A stretch of 28,827 bases of DNA from CAVTZP01 sp964456815 (GTDB lineage: Bacteria; Chloroflexota; Dehalococcoidia; Dehalococcoidales; BS750m-G39). Positions 22,994 to 28,827 of the stretch are shown here, in pieces (position 1 is the first letter of the stretch; every line of letters begins with the position of its first letter). Under the pieces are notes generated by a model that was given only the letters and a program-made list of their open reading frames with translations, was not told where the DNA came from and did no database searches. Location of the stretch: NCBI GenBank assembly GCA_964456815.1, contig CAYWCO010000004.1, positions 1 through 28,827 on the forward strand. Reading direction: 5' to 3'. The translations under genes and the position numbers were made by a program.

Positions 22994-24369
22994 TGTACAG
23001 CGAGAAGTTACCGCCGCATAATATTGAGGCTGAGGAAGCAGTAATCGGCTCACTGCTGATAGACGGGTCGGCAATCTATAAGATTGCCTCCTTTCTCGAG
23101 CCGCCGCACTTCTACAGCGAGCAAAACTCAGCGATATACGGGGCATGCCTTGCCCTCTATGAGCGCCCTGAACCTGAGCCGATAGACCAGATAACAGTAG
23201 CCAACGAGCTTGACCGGAAGGGAAAACTGGAGGCATGCGGCGGCGCCGCCTATCTAAGCCAGCTGATATCCACCTGCCCCACCTCCCTTGATATTGAGGC
23301 TCATGCTCAGATTGTCTATCGCCTGGCGGTGATGCGCCGCCTGATTGATGCCGCCGGTCAAATCGCCAATATCGGCTATCAGGCTGACCCTGACCTTGAC
23401 GCCAGCCTTGACCGGGCAGAAGATTTCCTCTTTCGGCTGCGCCACGGCCAAAACTCACAAGACCTCACCCACATCCGCCAGGTGCTGGACAGGTACTTTG
23501 AAACCACCGCCGCTACTGATGAAGAAGGTCGCCCCAAGGAGGCAGTCCCCTATGTACTGTCCGGTTTCACCGGTCTGGATGAATTCCTCGGTGGATTTCA
23601 GCGCTCTGACCTGATTATCGTTGCCGGCAGACCAAGCATGGGCAAGACGAGCCTCTCCCTCAGCCTTGCCCGCAATGCCGCCGTGGAGCAGGGAGCCTGC
23701 GTGACCCTGTTCAGCCTGGAGATGGCACGGGAGCCTCTGGTCTTACGCTTCCTGGCCAGCGAAGCCGAGGTTGATTCCAGACGGGTGCGCCTCGGGCTGC
23801 ACACCGAAGAGCAGGAAAAAAGGATTATGGATGCTATCGGCAGGCTTTCCGAAGCACCAATCTATATTGATGATACCCCCCAACTGCGGGTAGCCGAGAT
23901 GAGAAGCAAAGCCCGCCGCCTCCACTTTGAGCGCGGCGTTGACCTGATTATCGTTGACTACCTGCAGCTGATGTACGGGGAGGGAAGGGACGAAGTTGAG
24001 AAGATAAGCCATATCTCCCGCTCTCTCAAGGCGCTGGCTCGGGAGCTTAATGCCCCGGTAATAGCCGTATCTCAGATGAGCCGTGCCGCCGAGTGGCGCG
24101 CCTCACACAAACCGCAGCTCTCTGACCTCAGGGGAAGCGGCAGCATTGAACAGGACGCCGATGTCGTTGTCTTTATTTACCGCGATGAATACTACTACCC
24201 CGCCAGGGAGGAGTGGGAAAAGGAACACCCCGGCGAAAGCTACCCGCCGCCGGCTGATATCATAATCGCCAAGCACCGTAACGGCCCCACCGGTGAAATT
24301 AAGCTACTTTTCAAGCCCAAGATGGCAAAGTTTTCCAATATTACCAATGAAGAGCCGAGCCTGTTATGA
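22993..24369 (+). CDS. dnaB: Replicative DNA helicase DnaB
   Basis: DnaB is the hexameric 5'-to-3' helicase at the replication fork. The 458-residue protein begins PPHNIEAEEAVIGSLL, the standard N-terminal domain that contacts primase. The RecA-like domain has Walker A AGRPSMGKTS at 211-220, TLFSLEMAREPLVLRFLASEA, Walker B LIIVDYLQLM around residues 317-326, and the late motif LRGSGSIEQDADVVVFIYRDEYY. No intein is present. It starts on the rplI stop (TAATG) and its own stop overlaps the DnaD-like gene (ATGA), so helicase and loaders are probably made in a coupled way. Confidence 0.97.
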   Translation: MYSEKLPPHNIEAEEAVIGSLLIDGSAIYKIASFLEPPHFYSEQNSAIYGACLALYERPEPEPIDQITVANELDRKGKLEACGGAAYLSQLISTCPTSLDIEAHAQIVYRLAVMRRLIDAAGQIANIGYQADPDLDASLDRAEDFLFRLRHGQNSQDLTHIRQVLDRYFETTAATDEEGRPKEAVPYVLSGFTGLDEFLGGFQRSDLIIVAGRPSMGKTSLSLSLARNAAVEQGACVTLFSLEMAREPLVLRFLASEAEVDSRRVRLGLHTEEQEKRIMDAIGRLSEAPIYIDDTPQLRVAEMRSKARRLHFERGVDLIIVDYLQLMYGEGRDEVEKISHISRSLKALARELNAPVIAVSQMSRAAEWRASHKPQLSDLRGSGSIEQDADVVVFIYRDEYYYPAREEWEKEHPGESYPPPADIIIAKHRNGPTGEIKLLFKPKMAKFSNITNEEPSLL

Positions 24370-25076
24370 AACAGTTTACCGGTTTTCCAGCCAAGACAAA
24401 GTTTACCGCCATACCCAATTCCTTCTTCAGCGTGCTGCTGCCCCAAATCAGCGATATCGCCGAGCTGAAAACAACCCTCCACATCTTCCAGACCCTCTAC
24501 CAGAAACGGGGTTACCCCCGCTTTACCACCTATAAAGAACTGCTGGGCAGTAAGGGCCTGATGAGCAGCCTGGCGGGAACGTCTCCGCCAGACAAGGTAT
24601 TGCGCAACGCCCTAGAAATGGCGACCAGGCGGGGTACCATCCTTCATATTGTGCTGGACAGGGATGGGACACCTGAGAACGTCTATTTTCTCAATACTGA
24701 GTCTGATAAGCAGACCTTGGCTAAGATTCAAAACGGGGAACTTACCCTGAGCGGGCTGAAGGCAAAAGAGCCAGCCTATGTTGAAACCGAGGCGCCGCCC
24801 GACATCTTCACCCTCTACGAACAGAACATCGGCATGCTAACCCCGCTCATTGCCGATGAGCTGCGTGACGCCGAGAAACTATACCCTGAGGCATGGATAA
24901 GAGAGGCAATTAAAGAGGCAGTTTCCCTCAATAAGCGAAGCTGGAGGTATATTGCCAAGATTCTGGAGCGCTGGTCAGCGGAAGGTAAGGGTGATGGAAC
25001 ATATCGGCGAGATTCTAAAAAGACAGACCCAGACAAATACATCAAAGGCAAATATGGACACATTGTCAGGCGCTGA
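24366..25076 (+). CDS. DnaD-domain replication/primosome protein
   Basis: This is a 236-residue protein whose C-terminal part is a clear DnaD/DnaB_2 domain (PF07261): DIFTLYEQNIGMLTP at 146-160, then EAWIREAIKEAVSLNKRSW and RYIAKILERW to about residue 203. That domain binds DNA and helps helicase loading in Firmicutes. The N-terminal ~110 residues (KFTAIPNSFFSVLLPQI; TYKELLGSKGLMSSL; RRGTILHIV) look like a winged-helix region, as in DnaD, though this is an inference. Its place between dnaB and a DnaC-type loader makes a role in helicase loading likely. The ATG overlaps the dnaB stop. A basic tail ends the protein, and the next gene begins 83 nt before its stop. Confidence 0.88.
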   Translation: MKQFTGFPAKTKFTAIPNSFFSVLLPQISDIAELKTTLHIFQTLYQKRGYPRFTTYKELLGSKGLMSSLAGTSPPDKVLRNALEMATRRGTILHIVLDRDGTPENVYFLNTESDKQTLAKIQNGELTLSGLKAKEPAYVETEAPPDIFTLYEQNIGMLTPLIADELRDAEKLYPEAWIREAIKEAVSLNKRSWRYIAKILERWSAEGKGDGTYRRDSKKTDPDKYIKGKYGHIVRR

Positions 25077-25845
25077 AGAGGCGGAAGAGGCGTCACCAAA
25101 CTCAGCCTGTCCCATCTGCAAGGGGACGGGGTTTGTCCACCCCCGCCTGCCCTCAGGCAAACCCGATTACAGCCGGGTTATTACCTGCCGCTGCGTCCAG
25201 AAAGAACTGGATAAAGAGCTTAAAGCCCGCCTCCAGCGATATAGCGGTCTTGACCTGGCGCTGCTCAAAAAGATGACCTTTGACAATTTTAAGCGGCGGG
25301 TTAACCTGCCGCCGGAAGTGCAGGGGAACCTGGAAGAGGCATATCGCATCGCCGTTGACTTCGCCAAATCACCCGAAAACTGGCTGGTACTTGCCGGTGT
25401 TACCGGCTGCGGCAAGACCCATCTGGCAGTTGCCATCGCCAATCACCGCCTCAAAGAGGGAAAACCGGTCAAATTTGTGGTAGTGCCCGACTTCCTTGAC
25501 CACCTACGCTCCGCCTTCAGTCCGGAGAGCCAGGTATCCTATGACCAGCTCTTTGAAGAGGCAAAGAACGCCCCCCTCCTCATCCTGGATGACTATGGTG
25601 AGCAGTCAACCACCCCCTGGGCACAGGAGAAGCTCTATCAGGTCATCAATTATCGCTACAATGCCCGGCTGCCCACTATAATCACCACCCGCCTAGCATG
25701 GGACGAGATGGACGACCCCATAGCCTCCCGCTTCCTCGACCACCAACTCAGCATGATATTCAATATTAATGTTCCCGACTACCGAACCGATGCCACCGCC
25801 AGCCGAAAGAAGATAACCCGCGGCAGGAAGGGACGCCGGGGCTAG
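24994..25845 (+). CDS. dnaC: DnaC/DnaI-type AAA+ helicase loader
   Basis: This is a 283-residue AAA+ ATPase of the DnaC/DnaI group, which places the DnaB ring on DNA. An N-terminal zinc-binding region has C39, C42, C65 and C67 (ACPICKGTGFV; ITCRCVQ). Then come FDNFKRR, Walker A GVTGCGKTHLA at 135-145, Walker B LLILDDYGEQ at 195-204, and a sensor-1 region TIITTRLAWDEMDDPIASRF. The ATG at 24994 is preceded by GGAAGG, and the cysteine region follows in frame; the longer frame from 24952 is rejected. It overlaps the DnaD-domain gene by 83 nt, the largest coding overlap in the window. It is the last gene of rplI-dnaB-dnaD-dnaC. Confidence 0.9.
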   Translation: MEHIGEILKRQTQTNTSKANMDTLSGAEEAEEASPNSACPICKGTGFVHPRLPSGKPDYSRVITCRCVQKELDKELKARLQRYSGLDLALLKKMTFDNFKRRVNLPPEVQGNLEEAYRIAVDFAKSPENWLVLAGVTGCGKTHLAVAIANHRLKEGKPVKFVVVPDFLDHLRSAFSPESQVSYDQLFEEAKNAPLLILDDYGEQSTTPWAQEKLYQVINYRYNARLPTIITTRLAWDEMDDPIASRFLDHQLSMIFNINVPDYRTDATASRKKITRGRKGRRG

Positions 25846-25861
25846 CCATAGATTATTTAGA

Positions 25862-25999
25862 AACCTATCCCCCTGACCCCCTTCCCTTGGAAATTTATGA
25901 AGGGAAGGGGGAGTAGAGTAAGAGAGGGGCTTTGCCCCTCTCTAAAATCTCTTTCCCCCTCTCCTTTCAAAAGGAGAGGGGGATACAGGGGGTGAGGTT
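25862..25999. repeat. Triple-hairpin intergenic repeat, copy 2
   Basis: This 138-bp copy has the same orientation and design as copy 1. Terminal inverted repeats are AACCTATCCCCCTG and CAGGGGGTGAGGTT, matching at 12 of 14 positions. Hairpin 1 has the same 12-bp stem (25877-25888 with 25900-25911), but its loop has grown from 3 to 11 bases. Hairpin 2 is 9 bp (25921-25929 with 25935-25943). Hairpin 3 is 12 bp with a 4-base loop (25955-25966 with 25971-25982). The stems are kept while loops differ in length and sequence. It lies in the gap between dnaC and the HNH gene and ends 23 bases before the HNH promoter. Confidence 0.85.
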
Positions 26000-26022
26000 A
26001 GTAACAGGCTCTAGCCGCTAAT

Positions 26023-26051
26023 TTGCATAGCCTGAGGCTTTTTAGTAAAAT
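26023..26051 (+). promoter_or_regulatory. Sigma-70-type promoter for the HNH gene
   Basis: TTGCAT (26023-26028) and TAAAAT (26046-26051) are spaced by 17 bp. Start would be near 26058, so translation must begin at 26071 or 26080, not at the TTG at 26023 that opens the frame. Confidence 0.6.
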
Positions 26052-26070
26052 AGGTGTGTTTTTGGCATTG

Positions 26071-26592
26071 ATGAAGGGCATGGAAATAACAAAGCTTCCG
26101 GTTCTGGTACTAAATCAGAACTACGAACCACTCAATATATGCCGAGTGCGGCGGGCGGTAGTATTGCTCCATTACGGCAAGGCTGAGATGCTGGAGAACG
26201 GTACCGGATTTATCCACTCAGCCAGCCAGAGCTTCTCCGTTCCCTCGGTAATAAAACTGGGCTCTATGATTAAGCGCCCCCGACCCCAGAGGAAGCTCAC
26301 CCGCCTTGAGGTCTTCCACCGCGACCAATTTACCTGTCAGTACTGCGGCAAGCAGACCCACCAACTTACCCTAGACCATGTCCTCCCCCGATACCGGGGT
26401 GGGGAGCACGTATGGGAAAATGTGGTCAGCGCCTGCACCCCCTGCAACCGGCATAAGGCGGGCAAAACACCCAGCGAAGCGGGGATGAAACTAAAGCGGC
26501 AGCCGGCACCACCGAAGGGCGGTAGTTTCTTCTACATCCCCCGCGGCTACCAGCAAATCCACAGCCAGTGGCAAAAATACCTGCCCCAATAA
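26071..26592 (+). CDS. HNH endonuclease family protein
   Basis: This 173-residue protein has the widespread stand-alone HNH architecture. The N-terminal part has LPVLVLNQNYEPLNICRVRRAVVLL, and the nuclease domain has CQYCGKQTHQLTLDHVLPRY, then ENVVSACTPCNRHKAGKTP. The paired CxxC motifs bind structural zinc, and the LDHV histidine is the expected catalytic residue. It may cut or nick DNA, but the cellular role of this family is not established. The ATG at 26071 or the ATG at 26080 (giving MEITKLPVLVLNQ) could be used; neither has a well-placed ribosome site. It has its own promoter just after repeat copy 2, and its stop is only three bases from the convergent ricT stop. No restriction-modification partner or transposase is nearby. 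Confidence 0.88.
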   Translation: MKGMEITKLPVLVLNQNYEPLNICRVRRAVVLLHYGKAEMLENGTGFIHSASQSFSVPSVIKLGSMIKRPRPQRKLTRLEVFHRDQFTCQYCGKQTHQLTLDHVLPRYRGGEHVWENVVSACTPCNRHKAGKTPSEAGMKLKRQPAPPKGGSFFYIPRGYQQIHSQWQKYLPQ

Positions 26593-26595
26593 GAG

Positions 26596-27414
26596 CTAGC
26601 CCTTCTTGGGCGGTTGCTCCTCAACTGTAACCTTGCTCAGAGGTAATTCCACCCTTGCCTGGGTTTCCAGCTCAACCCATACTGTTTCCTTGAGCGGATT
26701 ACCCCCCACCACCACAGCCATTCCCAGGGGGGTTTTTACCCGTTGACCCTCCCTGGGCAATTTCCGCTTCATGTCATGGTACTGCTCACTCTCATAGGCT
26801 AAGCAGCACAACAACCGGCCGCAAATACCCGATATCTTCATCGGGTTAAGGGGCAAGTCCTGCTCCTTAGCCATCTTGATGGAAACCGGAGACAGCTCGG
26901 TCAGGAAATTCACGCAACAAAGCGGGCGCCCACACCGCCCAAAGCCACCAACCAGCTTGGCTTCGTCCCGGGGTCCGAGCTGACGCAACTCAATCTTCAC
27001 CTTAAAACGGCTATGTAATTCCCGAACCAGCTCGCGGAAGTCAACCCTCTCCTCAGCACTAAAGAAAAAGGTGAGCCGGCTGCCCTCAAGATTGTACTCT
27101 GCGCCCAGCAGCTTCATCGGCAGCCCAAGTTTAGCTATCAGTTTACCACACTCAGCCAGAGCCTCAGCCTCCTTGGCTTCAAGCTCCTTGGCCTGCTCGA
27201 TATCCTCCGGCTCCGCCTTGCGCACCACCGGTTTCAAACCTTTAGGCGCTTCACCCGCCGAGACCTGCTTAGGGGCAATCATTACCCTCCCCAGTTCCAG
27301 GCCGCGAGCCGTCTTGACCACCACGTAGTCACCTACATTAAGCTCAATATCGCCGGCGTCAAAGTAATATACCTTACCGGCTCTTTTGAAACGTACGCCA
27401 ACAGTTTCAGCCAT
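26596..27414 (-). CDS. ricT: PSP1-domain protein RicT (YaaT)
   Basis: RicT belongs to the PSP1 family. In Bacillus it forms a complex with RicA and RicF that carries [4Fe-4S] clusters and stimulates RNase Y-dependent RNA maturation. The 272-residue protein has an N-terminal SH3-like start (VGVRFKRAGKVYYFDAG), a Glu/Lys/Ala helix region and the PSP1 core with GGFGRCGRPLCCVNFL (C161, C166, C167) and ISGICGRLLCCLAYE (C198, C203, C204). LPREGQRVKTPLGMAVVV follows. The ATG at 27414 lies three bases after the holB stop, the same holB-yaaT order seen in Bacillus. RicA and RicF homologues are not in the window. Confidence 0.93.
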   Translation of the reverse strand: MAETVGVRFKRAGKVYYFDAGDIELNVGDYVVVKTARGLELGRVMIAPKQVSAGEAPKGLKPVVRKAEPEDIEQAKELEAKEAEALAECGKLIAKLGLPMKLLGAEYNLEGSRLTFFFSAEERVDFRELVRELHSRFKVKIELRQLGPRDEAKLVGGFGRCGRPLCCVNFLTELSPVSIKMAKEQDLPLNPMKISGICGRLLCCLAYESEQYHDMKRKLPREGQRVKTPLGMAVVVGGNPLKETVWVELETQARVELPLSKVTVEEQPPKKG

Positions 27415-27417
27415 GCT

Positions 27418-28416
27418 CTAACCACCCCTCCCTAGCGGAATACTCAGCATCAGCACCTCAAACGCCAGCCGCGGATTGGCATTCTGCCTGAGCTGCTCAC
27501 CCGTCGCCTGAATACTATTGATAACAGACCTTATCTGCTTAAGACGGTAACCCCTGGCTATGTCAACCAGCGTGGCTTCATGGTCAACATTGGTGATAGC
27601 ACTGCTAGAGCCGAGCTTGACCAGCAACAGGTCGCGCCACCAGTCAAGCCATAAGTCCAGTATTTCCCGAACCAGCCCCCGGCTCTGCCCGAACCAGGTT
27701 ACCAGTTGGTTAACATAGGCAAAACGCGATTCATAATCACCGCCGATAATATTAAGCAGCCCCTCGAGCCTCTCCGCCCGCTGCTGAAGCAAACGCTCGT
27801 CAGAAGCCGCCAATATTGCCCAGCCCAGGCAGCCGTGACAGAGCCGGGCCAGAAGCCCCGCCCTTTGCTGCTCAACACCCCAGCGCTGGCTAAGAACATT
27901 TTCTACTTCGGAGGCAGGCAGGGGGGGTAGCTCCAGTCGCTGGCAGCGGGAGACCACGGTGGCTGGCAGCACCCCGCCACTGGTGGCCAGCAGAATAAAG
28001 ATTACCCCGGCTGCCGGCTCTTCCAGTGTCTTGAGCAGGCAGTTGGCAGCCTCGGTTGACATGAGCTCAGCCCGGTCAATGATAAATACCTTATAACTGC
28101 CCTCAAATGGCGGCAGGTTTGATGAGTGCTGCATCTGCCTAATCTGGTCAATGCCGATTTCGGTGGCGCCATTAGAGTTCAAGCCTATAATCTGGACATC
28201 GGCGTGCTTGCCCGAGGCTATCTTCTGGCAGGAATCGCACACACCACAGGGCACTTCATCCCCCTGGCAGTTCAGCGCCTGCGCCAGGTCCAGGGCAAGG
28301 GTCATCTTGCCCACATGGGGAGGGCCAAGCACCAGATAGGCGTGTGCTATAGCCCCCCGCTCCAAGCTCCGCTGGAGCAGGGAAACAACCCTAGATTGCC
28401 CCACTACCTGCCACAA
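27418..28416 (-). CDS. holB: DNA polymerase III delta-prime subunit
   Basis: The delta-prime subunit is part of the clamp loader that places the sliding clamp on DNA. The 332-residue protein begins VVGQSRVVSLLQRSLERG and has a P-loop-like GPPHVGKMT at 31-39, a zinc module C50, C57, C60, C63 (PCGVCDSCQK), Walker B-like VFIIDRAELMS, LLKTLEEP and the SRC motif VVSRCQ. The P-loop has Met where Thr or Ser normally follows GK, so ATP binding may be weak, as in delta-prime subunits that do not hydrolyse ATP. It starts with a TTG at 28416 behind a GGGAGG site. It follows lysA by 15 bases and precedes ricT by three. Confidence 0.94.
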   Translation of the reverse strand: MWQVVGQSRVVSLLQRSLERGAIAHAYLVLGPPHVGKMTLALDLAQALNCQGDEVPCGVCDSCQKIASGKHADVQIIGLNSNGATEIGIDQIRQMQHSSNLPPFEGSYKVFIIDRAELMSTEAANCLLKTLEEPAAGVIFILLATSGGVLPATVVSRCQRLELPPLPASEVENVLSQRWGVEQQRAGLLARLCHGCLGWAILAASDERLLQQRAERLEGLLNIIGGDYESRFAYVNQLVTWFGQSRGLVREILDLWLDWWRDLLLVKLGSSSAITNVDHEATLVDIARGYRLKQIRSVINSIQATGEQLRQNANPRLAFEVLMLSIPLGRGG

Positions 28417-28431
28417 ATATAACCTCCCGAG

Positions 28432-28827
28432 CTAAAGTAGGTCATAACTAATCAGGTCGTCAAAGGTCTCACGGCGCCGAATAAGGCGCGCCTTGCCATT
28501 ATTGACCAAGACAACCGCCGGCTTGAGCGAGGCGTTATAGTTGCTCCCCAGCGGCAGGCAATAGGCACCGCAATCGGCTACGGCGATAATATCACCCGCC
28601 GAGACCGGGGGCAGGGCAATATCCTCAATCAGTATGTCCCCCGATTCGCAGAACTTGCCGGCAACGGTAACCTTCTCTGCGTCACTCTCCGACATCCTGC
28701 TGGCAACCACCGCCTCATGCCTAGCCCCGTAAAGAGCAGGGCGAATGTTATCCGCCATGCCCCCATCTACCGAGACATAGCGCCTGACCCCGGGTATGTC
28801 CTTCACCACCCCCGCCGTATATAACGC
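28432..28827 (-). CDS. lysA: Diaminopimelate decarboxylase, C-terminal part (5' end outside window)
   Basis: LysA is the PLP enzyme that decarboxylates meso-diaminopimelate to lysine. Only the last 131 residues are in the window, and the frame is open to base 28827 (ALYTAGVVKDIPGVRRYV). The beta-barrel domain shows VSVDGGMADNIRPALYGARHEA, KFCESGDIL with the active-site Cys that contributes to the substrate site, and CGAYCLPLGSNYNA, where many relatives read GAYxxSMxSxYN. A GTG at 28809 could be mistaken for a start, but the homology continues upstream. It is transcribed toward holB on the same strand. The other lysine genes in this window are about 20 kb away. Confidence 0.93.
   Translation of the reverse strand, partial: ALYTAGVVKDIPGVRRYVSVDGGMADNIRPALYGARHEAVVASRMSESDAEKVTVAGKFCESGDILIEDIALPPVSAGDIIAVADCGAYCLPLGSNYNASLKPAVVLVNNGKARLIRRRETFDDLISYDLL

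Noticed and set aside
22616..23458. A 280-codon minus-strand open frame with runs of Leu and Phe resembling membrane segments
   Set aside because: It is the antisense of the lysine-rich rplI tail and the dnaB start; AAG/GAA codons read backward give Leu/Phe/Ser runs.
26590..26610. Palindrome around the convergent HNH and ricT stops
   Set aside because: Only a few bases pair around GCTAGC and there is no U-tract; too weak to call a terminator.

Overview
The window looks like a piece of chromosome from an uncultured bacterium, most likely a Chloroflexota of the Dehalococcoidia type. This is an inference from gene content: a short-N-terminus IF2, an rpsO-pnp-dapB-asd-dapA block, a DnaB-DnaD-DnaC cassette and an inositol-lipid operon. 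No 16S gene or database match was available to confirm it. The DNA is moderately GC-rich, densely coded and rich in GTG/TTG starts and 1-17 nt gene overlaps. Nearly all genes are housekeeping genes. I see no rRNA, tRNA, CRISPR array, prophage or transposase.

Layout. (1) Bases 1-2901, minus strand: a two-zinc-ribbon protein, a DUF503/YlxP protein and a large MrfA/YprA-type DNA helicase whose last codons run off the left edge. (2) 3103-8387, plus strand: tandem promoters, then rpsO, pnp and three lysine-pathway genes (dapB, asd, dapA) with overlapping or nearly touching ends. (3) 8405-17613, minus strand: nusA-ylxR-infB-rbfA-truB, followed by a second unit with its own promoter: ino1, a PimA-like mannosyltransferase, a CDP-alcohol phosphatidyltransferase, and purA. 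(4) 17768-22275, plus strand: an M20 amidohydrolase; then a BadF/HgdC-type ATPase, plsX, trxA and trxB. (5) 22325-25845, plus strand: rplI with a long lysine-rich tail, dnaB, a DnaD-domain protein and a DnaC/DnaI-type helicase loader. (6) 26071-26592, plus strand: a lone HNH endonuclease. (7) 26596-28827, minus strand: the end of lysA, holB and ricT.

How the parts work together. Region 3 couples transcription elongation, translation initiation, ribosome maturation and pseudouridylation. Its downstream unit encodes a plausible route from glucose-6-phosphate to phosphatidylinositol mannoside, as in mycobacteria. Region 5 holds the replicative helicase with two loading proteins. Lysine biosynthesis sits at both ends: dapA, dapB and asd in region 2, and lysA, the last step, in region 7.

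The most unusual non-coding features are two copies (19020-19147 and 25862-25999) of a ~130-bp element with imperfect terminal inverted repeats and three consecutive hairpins. There are also terminator-like hairpins in the 5' leaders of both nusA and ino1. I found no clearly new multi-gene system. The repeat element, the inositol-lipid operon and the apparently non-canonical start of the phosphatidyltransferase gene are the best leads.
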